Source: Rickettsia typhi
Lineage (GTDB): Bacteria > Pseudomonadota > Alphaproteobacteria > Rickettsiales > UBA1997
Assembly (NCBI GenBank): GCA_945906835.1
Contig: CAMDRL010000063.1
Coordinates: 1-7,293 of the forward strand
DNA length: 7,293 nucleotides
Direction: 5' to 3'
Part shown: positions 1 to 5,511 of the stretch, piece by piece
Numbering within the stretch: position 1 is the first letter of the stretch
Layout: every line of letters begins with the position of its first letter
Position numbers and translations under genes: made by a program
Notes under the pieces: generated by a model
Told to the model about the DNA's origin: nothing
The model's database searches: none
The model's input: the letters and a program-made list of their open reading frames with translations, nothing else

Positions 1-129
1 TTAATTAACTTTTTAGGCGAAATATTTTTGAGGATAAAATTTAGAAGAAAAGCCGCATGTACATAGATGTACATAAGGTTTTTATTCTAAATTTTAGACC
101 AAAAAGATGAAGCATAAAAAGTTAATTAA
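1..129. repeat. 129-bp imperfect palindromic element with 15-bp perfect terminal inverted repeats
   Basis: The sequence TTAATTAACTTTTTA at 1-15 recurs as an exact reverse complement at 115-129. The symmetry continues inwards: TAAAATTTAGAA at 35-46 pairs with 85-96, and ATGTACAT occurs at 57-64 and 67-74 around the centre. With a one-base offset, almost the whole stretch could fold into one long hairpin. This resembles a MITE-like element or the palindromic elements known from Rickettsia genomes, but family membership is not shown. All three minus-strand frames are blocked near its right end, so it cannot be an in-frame insertion into the neighbouring PepSY gene. The left end coincides with the window edge, so it could extend further. 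It encodes no plausible protein. Confidence 0.75.
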
Positions 130-559
130 AGATGGGAATTGGTATTATAATTACACTTAGAGATAAAAGAAGTAAGGCGATACCAAAACAGCCTATGATT
201 GACCTTCCGCCATAATCTTTAAGCAATAAATTAGTGTGAAGCTGTTCAATGGTTTTGAAGATGCTATTGCTGTGATTTTTTTATCTTGAGAAAAAAATCT
301 AACTGAGGCAGGTTTATTGTCTTGAGATGCTTTATACATATTGGGCTTAAAGCCTTTTGGTAAAGCATTGGAAGCCGCTTCAATAATTTCAATGGCTAAA
401 TGTTTTTCTCCAACTGTTTGCAGGGAATATTTTGGTGCAAAAAAACTTTTTGATTTGCGTTCAAAAATTAAAATACTTCCAGTTATACCCATTAAAATTA
501 ACGGTAAACAGAAGATTAAGCCAATTTCATAAATGAAGTTTTTTAAGAAATTTACGCAA
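122..559 (-). pseudogene. PepSY-associated transmembrane protein, frameshifted twice and C-terminally shortened
   Basis: This is the remnant of a small PepSY/PepSY_TM-type inner-membrane protein, a family often encoded beside TonB-dependent siderophore receptors. Three segments in two frames join into one product. From a TTG at 559 the sequence reads MRKFLKKLHL and then hits TGA at 527-529. The next frame, open from there to 193, continues IGLIFCLPLILMGITGSILI, the typical first membrane helix, and a soluble part ending VRFFSQDKK. Near the run of seven T (276-282, A on the coding strand) the match returns to the first frame: FKTIEQLHTNLLLKDYGGRS, then the hydrophobic IIGCFGIALLLLSLSVIII and a stop at 122-124. 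The shifts cancel (one extra base, one missing), leaving a span of 146 codons. The stop lies inside the palindromic element, and the usual Trp-Pro end of the second helix is missing. Both shifts lie in or beside A runs, so sequencing error is possible. The continuous middle frame (193-492) could be mistaken for a 99-residue gene starting inside the helix. Confidence 0.72.
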
Positions 560-576
560 GGTCTAAAATAGATTAT

Positions 577-606
577 AAAGGCATCAAAATATATTCTGAT
601 GCCTTT
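577..606. terminator. Rho-independent, probably bidirectional terminator after the receptor gene
   Basis: AAAGGCATCA at 577-586 and TGATGCCTTT at 597-606 form a perfect 10-bp stem around a 10-base loop. Six T (604-609) follow on the plus strand. On the minus strand the stem is preceded by an A run and followed by TTTATAAT, a weaker T tract. It begins nine bases after the receptor's stop codon, so its natural job is ending the receptor transcript. It also separates the receptor from the PepSY remnant. Confidence 0.8.
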
Positions 607-615
607 TTTAATGAT

Positions 616-2781
616 TTAAAAATCAGCAACAAGTGAAGCCTTGTAAGCTCTTGGCGAACCCGGTTGAATATTGTTATTGTTGTGCGCAGTTAAGATGTAA
701 CCATGGTCAAAAATATTTTCTACATTTAACTGAACTTTATATGTTGAATTTATTTTGTAATAAAGTGCGCCATCAAATCTGGTAAAACCCTTTAATCTTA
801 CTGTATTGTTTGCGGCGGCAAATTGATCTGACTGACTTATGACACCCAAACCAGCGGCAAACTTTTCAGTAAAATTATATTTATTCCACAAAGAAAATTT
901 GTTATGCGGCACTAAAGCAACTTTAGAGCTTTTACTTGCAGAGCTGGTTGCACCAATAACCTTAGCATCTTGAAAGGCATATCCAGCAATAACTTGCCAT
1001 TTATCAGTAATTTTGCCAGTAGAACCGAATTCAAAACCTCTGGTTCTTGTTTCACCAGTTAAAACATAATAACCGCTACCATTTGGATTTGTTGCCTTGC
1101 TATTGGTTCTGTCTAATTGATAAATTGCGGTAGCTAAATTGATTCTTGGCGTAACATCCCATTTTGTCCCAATTTCGTAATTTTGCATTTTTTCTGGTTT
1201 TAGCACCGAACTTTTATTATCAAGACTGCTGAATTGATCGCCAGCGCTTGGCAAATAACTCACACTGTAGCTTGAATAAAGTGAAACAGAATCTTGAGGT
1301 TTAATTACAAAACCTAAACGAGGGGAAAGCAAAGTATCAATTCTTTTAAAACTTTGAGCATTACGATTATTTTCAAGATCTATTTCAAATCTATCTAAGC
1401 GCAATCCACCTATCAATTGTAAATGCTTGTTTAACTCAATTTGATCTTGAGCGTAAAGAGCCACAACACTAACTTCTGATTTATTATCTGCATCGCTTGA
1501 AGACTGTCCGTAAACTACCGAATCAAAATTCAAAGGACTGCTTACATTAACAGTTGCAGATGTTGAAGAGCCATTGAAATAACCAGTATTTCTAAAGTTT
1601 GAAGTATCTTGTCTGGTAATTTCACTGCCAATTAATGCAGTATGTTTTGTTGAACCAAGATCAAACTTCTTAGTTAAGTCAGTTTGGTTAGTAAAGTTAT
1701 TTCTTTGCGTTGCATTGTCATAAGCGCTAAGACTTACATTACCAGTGCTTCCAACCGAACCCGAAGTATAAACATTTTTATAAAATTTGTCATTTTTGCT
1801 AAATCTTGTGTGGTTTTTAAGATTTAAGCTTTTTGAGAATTTATGATTCAATATTGCATAAACTGAATTTGTTTCAACTTCAGCTTCATTTTCATTTGGA
1901 TTGCCAAAAAAAGTTGATGGATCTGTTGCATAAGCAACACCATTGCTTGAAGGTAAACCACGGTCATTAAACCTTTTATCTTTAAAATATTCATAACCAA
2001 ATTTTAGGTCGGTATTTTTTGATAATTCAATTGTTGCAGTTGGGTTAAATCCAAATCTTTCCAAATCACCATATTTTCTAAAGGTTCCTGATTTTTCATA
2101 CATTGTATTAAGTCTAAGAGAAAATTTATTATTAACTCTGCCGCCAACATCAGACTGCACTCTTCTATTGTCAAAAGAACCGCCGCTTAATATTAACTGA
2201 TTTATTGTTTCACCATCAGCAAATTTCATAACTCTGTTAATAACGCCGCCAGAACCACCTCGTCCAAACGACATCGCATTTGGACCTTTTAAGAATTCAA
2301 TGCGATTGGTATTATAAAAATCACGAAAATATTGCAAATCGTCACGCGCTCCATCAACAAAAAAATCAGCGGTTGTGCTGTTACCTCTTATTGTAACGGC
2401 ATCACGATTTGCCTCACCTTGTTGAAAATCAACTCCCGGAATATACCTAACAGCCTCTTCCATGGAGGTAATATTTTGGTCACGAATTTGCTCGCCAGTT
2501 ACAACAGAAATTGATTGAGGAACATTTAAAATCTTAGTTTCAGTTTTTGTTGCACTTATTGTTGAACCCGCTTTATAGCCATCAACATTGCCATCTTTTT
2601 CTATACCAGCAATTACTGTAACTTTTGGCAATTCAACTTCATTTTTTGAAGTTGTTTGTTCTAATGCTTTTTTATTATTTATTGGTTTTTTACTTTCAGA
2701 CTCTCTTGCCATGGCTTCAGATGATAATATGAGAGACAATGCGGTTATTGTGATTGAAGCTTTTGAAGCGAAGTTTAGCAT
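616..2781 (-). CDS. TonB-dependent siderophore receptor, outer membrane
   Basis: This 721-residue protein is a complete outer-membrane ferric-siderophore receptor that imports its ligand using energy passed on by TonB. Residues 1-25 are a signal peptide with a hydrophobic core and an AMA cleavage site. A likely Ton box (KVTVIAG, about 53-59) is followed by the plug domain (about 75-187), with NVPQSISVVTGEQIRDQNI, TIRGNSTTADFFVDGARDDL, IEFLKGPNAMSFGRGGSGGV and INRV. The remainder is the beta-barrel with receptor signatures near the end (VENIFDHGY, GSPRAYKASLVADF) and a terminal Phe, as expected for barrel assembly. The FFVDGxRDD/YFRDFYN pattern and the FGRGGSGGVINR end of the plug resemble Fiu-like catecholate receptors, but the ligand cannot be read from sequence. 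Length is normal for the family. It is the fourth gene of the tonB-exbB-exbD group, 187 bases after exbD, with a palindromic repeat between. No strong ribosome binding site precedes the ATG. Confidence 0.95.
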   Translation of the reverse strand: MLNFASKASITITALSLILSSEAMARESESKKPINNKKALEQTTSKNEVELPKVTVIAGIEKDGNVDGYKAGSTISATKTETKILNVPQSISVVTGEQIRDQNITSMEEAVRYIPGVDFQQGEANRDAVTIRGNSTTADFFVDGARDDLQYFRDFYNTNRIEFLKGPNAMSFGRGGSGGVINRVMKFADGETINQLILSGGSFDNRRVQSDVGGRVNNKFSLRLNTMYEKSGTFRKYGDLERFGFNPTATIELSKNTDLKFGYEYFKDKRFNDRGLPSSNGVAYATDPSTFFGNPNENEAEVETNSVYAILNHKFSKSLNLKNHTRFSKNDKFYKNVYTSGSVGSTGNVSLSAYDNATQRNNFTNQTDLTKKFDLGSTKHTALIGSEITRQDTSNFRNTGYFNGSSTSATVNVSSPLNFDSVVYGQSSSDADNKSEVSVVALYAQDQIELNKHLQLIGGLRLDRFEIDLENNRNAQSFKRIDTLLSPRLGFVIKPQDSVSLYSSYSVSYLPSAGDQFSSLDNKSSVLKPEKMQNYEIGTKWDVTPRINLATAIYQLDRTNSKATNPNGSGYYVLTGETRTRGFEFGSTGKITDKWQVIAGYAFQDAKVIGATSSASKSSKVALVPHNKFSLWNKYNFTEKFAAGLGVISQSDQFAAANNTVRLKGFTRFDGALYYKINSTYKVQLNVENIFDHGYILTAHNNNNIQPGSPRAYKASLVADF

Positions 2782-2841
2782 TTTGAAATATTTTTTTAGT
2801 GTTTAGTTAACAAATTAGAAGTTGTTTTAACTATACCTTTT

Positions 2842-2916
2842 TGTCATTCCCGCGAAGGCGGGAATCCAGTAATAACTTTAATGAACAATTGGATTCCCGC
2901 CTTCGCGGGAATGACA
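2842..2916. repeat. GC-rich inverted repeat pair (ATTCCCGC...GCGGGAAT type)
   Basis: A 27-base arm at 2842-2868 is repeated as a perfect reverse complement at 2890-2916, with a 21-base AT-rich spacer. Each arm is itself a hairpin (ATTCCCGC-GAAG-GCGGGAAT), so the unit can fold as two small hairpins or one long 27-bp stem. The GTCATTCCCGCG...GGGAATCC motif is a dispersed intergenic repeat found in many proteobacterial genomes and resembles dRS3-like sequences. It lies 53 bases after exbD and 61 bases before the receptor start, where it could act as a partial terminator, an mRNA stabiliser or an RNA processing site. It is much more GC-rich than its surroundings. Confidence 0.9.
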
Positions 2917-2968
2917 AGGAATTAGAGCTTTACAACTGCCATCAAATTATTTCTTGGCAGTATCTGAC

Positions 2969-3379
2969 TTATTTCCCTCTTTCAGTAATAAATCTAACAT
3001 CAACCAACCCTGCAACAGCAGTCTCAGCTAAGATGTGACTTACTTTACCGTAAGGAACTGACTCATCAGCCCTGATTGAAACTGGATGCTTAGAATCCTC
3101 TTTGGCAATATCGACCAAATGCCTTGAAATATCTTCTGGCGTAAATGGCGTATCGTTTAAATAATATTGCCCCGCTCCATCAATTGAGATTGTGATTGAT
3201 TCTTTGTCATCAATAACGCTGGCACTTTCAGTGGGCAATTTCAGTTTAATGGCACTTTGCAACATTGGTGAAGTGACTAAAAATATTACCAATAAAACCA
3301 ATAATACATCAACTAAAGGCGTGGTATTAATTTCAGCTAAAGGCGCATGCAAATCATCGCGATCAAAAGAGCCAGACAT
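2969..3379 (-). CDS. exbD: ExbD, TonB-system proton channel subunit
   Basis: This 136-residue inner-membrane protein partners ExbB in the proton-driven motor that energises TonB. It has a short cytoplasmic N-terminus, the hallmark AEINTTPLVDVLLVLLVIFL segment with one membrane helix (about 22-40), and a periplasmic domain to the C-terminus. Asp24 in LVDVLL matches the essential membrane aspartate of the family (Asp25 in E. coli ExbD). The periplasmic part shows the usual layout, with SIRADESVPYGKVSHILAE and a final VRFITE. Length is typical. The ATG overlaps the exbB stop by one base (TAATG), and an AAGGAG site lies eight bases upstream inside the end of exbB. TolR is the main alternative, but the tonB and receptor neighbours favour ExbD. 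Confidence 0.95.
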   Translation of the reverse strand: MSGSFDRDDLHAPLAEINTTPLVDVLLVLLVIFLVTSPMLQSAIKLKLPTESASVIDDKESITISIDGAGQYYLNDTPFTPEDISRHLVDIAKEDSKHPVSIRADESVPYGKVSHILAETAVAGLVDVRFITERGK

Positions 3380-4032
3380 TATTGTTTCTCCTTAGATGAA
3401 GGTGATAAAGAAAGATAAGTGGTAAGTTGTTCTGCAATGTGACGCAAATCTTGCACCAATAAACGATTGAAGCGCACATAAGCATTATAAGCCAATACTG
3501 CGGGAATTGCTGCAAAAAGACCAATTGCAGTTGCCCCCAAAGCTTCACCCATTGGGCCTGCAACTACATCTAAACCAGCATTTCCTTGTGCAGCAATTTT
3601 AGTTAAAGCGCCAACAATTCCAATAACAGTTCCAAACAAGCCAATGAAAGGAGCAGAGCTGCCAATTGAAGCCAAAATTGTTAAGCCACGATCAAGATGC
3701 ATTCTAATCATATCTAATTTTTGCACTAAATGCATGGAAAGAATTTCTTTACGCTCTTCATGTTTGTAAGGTGCCATAATTGGCTTTAGTTTTTCAGCTT
3801 CCCTTACTAAAATTTCAACAGAACCTGAAATTTCTTTGAATTTAGCATGAAGAGGCCAATCTGGAGTTGCAATATATCTCTTACAAAAATTAGCCAAAGC
3901 TTGTTTATCTTTACGCAAACTTAAAGCCTTCCAAAATACAATATACCAACTGGCTACCGACAATGAAATCAACAGAATTAAAGCTGTGATTAGCACAGGA
4001 TTGTCGTGAGAAAAAATATTTCCTAGATTCAT
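3379..4032 (-). CDS. exbB: ExbB, TonB-system proton channel subunit (MotA/TolQ/ExbB family)
   Basis: This 217-residue inner-membrane protein would form the pentameric scaffold around ExbD and use the proton gradient to drive TonB. Three membrane helices are visible: about 13-37, 116-143 and 160-185, with a large cytoplasmic loop between the first two. The family core is intact: GLTILASIGSSAPFIGLFGT and VIGIVGAL, then EALGATAIGLFAAIPAVLAY. Thr135 (GLFGT) and Thr168 (GATAIG) correspond to the conserved pore-lining threonines (Thr148 and Thr181 in E. coli ExbB). The N-terminus is short, as in the common ExbB form without a long periplasmic extension. It follows tonB by 119 bases that contain a repeat fragment, and it overlaps exbD by one base. 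TolQ is less likely because no tol genes are nearby. Confidence 0.95.
   Translation of the reverse strand: MNLGNIFSHDNPVLITALILLISLSVASWYIVFWKALSLRKDKQALANFCKRYIATPDWPLHAKFKEISGSVEILVREAEKLKPIMAPYKHEERKEILSMHLVQKLDMIRMHLDRGLTILASIGSSAPFIGLFGTVIGIVGALTKIAAQGNAGLDVVAGPMGEALGATAIGLFAAIPAVLAYNAYVRFNRLLVQDLRHIAEQLTTYLSLSPSSKEKQ
3388..3393 (-). promoter_or_regulatory. Shine-Dalgarno site for exbD inside the exbB 3' end
   Basis: AAGGAG on the minus strand lies eight bases before the exbD ATG and within the last codons of exbB. It is the clearest ribosome binding site in the window; the other genes of the locus have weak or unrecognisable ones. Together with the TAATG overlap it supports coupled translation of exbB and exbD. 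Confidence 0.75.
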
Positions 4033-4060
4033 ATTTTGGTTTTTTATTTTTGTTTGAAAA

Positions 4061-4111
4061 AAGGATCTCTTCCAACCTCAAGAGATGTTTCGCTTCGCTC
4101 AGCATGACAAC
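4061..4111. repeat. Fragment of a dispersed repeat between tonB and exbB
   Basis: The minus strand reads GTCATGCTGAGCGAAGCGAA followed by ACATCTCTTGAGG and AAGAGATCC. This motif recurs as an intergenic repeat in many bacterial genomes and often produces false ORFs beginning MLSEAKHL, as it does here. ATCTCTT (4065-4071) and AAGAGAT (4080-4086) form a small hairpin with an eight-base loop. It is more GC-rich than the flanking AT-rich spacer and occupies most of the 119-base gap, so it probably inserted into an operon that was once tighter. Confidence 0.7.
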
Positions 4112-4151
4112 TTTTTATTGTTACCACGCACTAACACATAAAGAACAATCT

Positions 4152-4790
4152 TTAATTTAATTTAAATTCTATTGGCACCAAAACTGTGGCTTCCAAAGCT
4201 TCTAAGCCAACATAAGCTGGCACAAAACGCCAATCTTCCACAGCTTTCACCGCAGATTCATCTAAAGATTTATGTCCGCTGGATTGTACAACTTCAACTG
4301 AAGCGGCAGTTCCAGACTTAGTAACTCTTACTCTCAACATCACCTTACCTTGCTCGCCCTTTCTTTTGGCAGCACTTGGATAATATGGAGCGGGATTTTG
4401 CAAATAAGCCGCATTAAAAACAGGATCAGAGCGAGCCGATGTTTTTTCAGTAGCATTTTTATCAAACTGTCCAGAAGTTTTAAATTCTTTGGGATCTTTT
4501 TTTGCAACTTCTGCTTTTTCTAATTTTTTTACTTTTTCAACCTTCGCCACCTCATTAGTTTTTTCCTGACTATGAGATTTGATAAAATTCTGCTTCAAAT
4601 TAATTGTTGCAATTTTTTTAACTTCTTTTTCAGAAGATGGCGCCACCATTGTAACTGTAATGGACTGCTCTAAAGGAATTGGCTTTGAAGGCTTAGTTAA
4701 CCAAAAAAACAACCCCAAATGCAATGAAATTGCCACTGTCATTGCCGTTATGTGAGCAGATTTATTTTGTTTAAAATTATACCTAATCAT
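4152..4790 (-). CDS. tonB: TonB, energy transducer for outer-membrane receptors
   Basis: This 212-residue protein links the ExbB-ExbD motor to the Ton box of the receptor across the periplasm. Residues 14-31 form the single N-terminal membrane helix, with His24 at the place of the functional His20 of E. coli TonB. The usual Ser four residues earlier is Ala20, although Ser22 lies nearby. The spacer (about 50-125) is rich in Lys, Glu and Ala (EKVKKLEKAEVAKKDPKE) rather than the Pro-Glu/Pro-Lys repeats of enteric TonB. The C-terminal domain (about 128-212) is clear: PAPYYPSAAKRKGEQGKVML, VQSSGHKSLDESAVKAVEDW, RFVPA and a final VPIEFKLN. It is the first gene of the minus-strand iron locus, behind a candidate Fur-controlled promoter. 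The ATG is preceded by an A-rich stretch and no clear ribosome binding site. Confidence 0.93.
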   Translation of the reverse strand: MIRYNFKQNKSAHITAMTVAISLHLGLFFWLTKPSKPIPLEQSITVTMVAPSSEKEVKKIATINLKQNFIKSHSQEKTNEVAKVEKVKKLEKAEVAKKDPKEFKTSGQFDKNATEKTSARSDPVFNAAYLQNPAPYYPSAAKRKGEQGKVMLRVRVTKSGTAASVEVVQSSGHKSLDESAVKAVEDWRFVPAYVGLEALEATVLVPIEFKLN

Positions 4791-4805
4791 TTTTGTAAAT
4801 TATGA

Positions 4806-4820
4806 GACTGGTGATCAGTC
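4806..4820. repeat. Short inverted repeat in the tonB leader
   Basis: GACTG at 4806-4810 and CAGTC at 4816-4820 flank GTGAT. The perfect five-base arms would lie in the 5' leader of the tonB transcript if the promoter called here is right. It could be a weak hairpin or an operator half-site pair, or chance. Confidence 0.3.
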
Positions 4821-4839
4821 ATAAAAAATATAAGTCATA

Positions 4840-4868
4840 TTGATATTAATTATCATTATTAGTGTCAA
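4840..4868 (-). promoter_or_regulatory. Sigma-70-type promoter upstream of tonB
   Basis: On the minus strand a perfect TTGACA -35 box (4863-4868) is followed by a 17-base spacer and TATCAA (4840-4845), which matches four of the six bases of TATAAT. Transcription would start near 4833, giving a leader of roughly 40 bases before the tonB ATG. Spacing is ideal and the surroundings are AT-rich. The same intergenic region must also serve the divergent ankyrin gene, for which no convincing promoter was found. Confidence 0.6.
4842..4860. promoter_or_regulatory. Candidate Fur box overlapping the tonB promoter
   Basis: GATATTAATTATCATTATT matches the classical 19-base Fur consensus GATAATGATAATCATTATC at 15 of 19 positions. 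It occupies the spacer and part of the -10 box of the tonB promoter, where bound Fur-Fe(II) would block RNA polymerase. A second, partial match (GATAATTAT on the minus strand, about 4871-4879) lies just upstream of the -35 box. Placement ahead of an iron-transport operon supports the call. AT-richness makes chance matches easier, and alphaproteobacteria may use Irr or RirA instead. Confidence 0.6.
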
Positions 4869-4972
4869 CAATAATTATCACAAAAATTATTAATTAAGAT
4901 TTGTCAATTCTAAAAAGGCTAGATAGAGTCTTTCATAAACATCTCAAAATATTTACAACTTCCAAAAGATTT

Positions 4973-5449
4973 ATGTTAAAAGAACTAGACAAGAAATTGC
5001 TTGCAGCTTCTCAAAAAGGCTCTGTTGATGAAATTCAAAACCTACTTAAAGATGGAGCTGACATTAATGCTATAGATGAATATGGAGTTAGTGCTATAAA
5101 TTTAGCGACGCAAGGTAATAAAATTGAAGCTGTTCAGGAGCTACTTGCTCAAAAAGCTAATATAGATTCTGTTACAACGGACGGTCTCACGGCATTGCAT
5201 TTTGCAGCTTGCAAAGGATATCTTGAAATATCTGTAGCTTTATTAAAGAATGGCACGAATGCTAATATTAAAGGTTTTCGCTATGGCAGAACTCCGTTAC
5301 ATTACGCAGCAGAACAAGGACATAGCAAAGTTGTATTATCTTTGTTAATAGCAGGTTCAGATAAAGATTTACTGGATCTTGTTGGCAATAAAGCTTGTGA
5401 TTTGGCTAATAAAAATGCCTACTTTTCAACTTCCAACTTGCTTATTTAG
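4973..5449 (+). CDS. Small ankyrin-repeat protein
   Basis: This 158-residue protein consists almost wholly of ankyrin repeats, helix-turn-helix units that bind other proteins. Four repeats are visible at about residues 4-36, 37-69, 70-103 and 104-137, with a degenerate fifth to the end. Repeats three and four carry the best signatures: DGLTALHFAACKGYLEISVA and YGRTPLHYAAEQGHSKVVLS. No signal peptide, membrane helix or catalytic domain is seen. The ATG at 4973 is chosen because the first repeat starts directly after it; the frame stays open upstream to a TTG at 4901, which would add 24 basic residues. It is divergent from tonB and 62 bases ahead of the ABC-F gene. Such proteins are common in intracellular bacteria, where some are secreted into the host, but nothing here shows secretion. 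Its target is unknown. Confidence 0.85.
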   Translation: MLKELDKKLLAASQKGSVDEIQNLLKDGADINAIDEYGVSAINLATQGNKIEAVQELLAQKANIDSVTTDGLTALHFAACKGYLEISVALLKNGTNANIKGFRYGRTPLHYAAEQGHSKVVLSLLIAGSDKDLLDLVGNKACDLANKNAYFSTSNLLI

Positions 5450-5511
5450 AAAAATATTAAGCTTAAAAAAAATTCCCAATCTATTTAATATCTATTCAAT
5501 AAGTAATATAA

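Noticed and set aside
193..492. Stand-alone 99-residue gene starting at ATG 492
   Set aside because: The ATG lies inside a membrane helix whose beginning is encoded upstream, and the family's conserved tail continues in another frame. It is the middle of a frameshifted PepSY gene.
341..532. Plus-strand 63-codon ORF opposite the PepSY remnant
   Set aside because: It is antisense to a recognisable membrane protein, with no family features of its own.
616..2781. Receptor possibly frameshifted like its neighbour
   Set aside because: Signal peptide, Ton box, plug motifs and the terminal Phe are all in one continuous frame of normal length.
2841..3038. Plus-strand ORF of 65 codons beginning MSFPRRRESS
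   Set aside because: It is a translation of the ATTCCCGC inverted repeat (RRRESS and SRLRGNDKE are its usual readings) and runs into exbD on the other strand.
3363..3563. Minus-strand 66-codon ORF overlapping exbB and exbD
   Set aside because: It is an out-of-frame shadow of the conserved exbB C-terminus.
3911..4105. Minus-strand ORF of 64 codons beginning MLSEAKHLLRLEE
   Set aside because: It reads the dispersed repeat and then exbB in the wrong frame.
5450..5511. Terminator or promoter between the ankyrin and ABC-F genes
   Set aside because: The only symmetry is the short TTAAGCTTAA palindrome with no stable GC stem, and no -35/-10 pair stands out in the AT-rich sequence.
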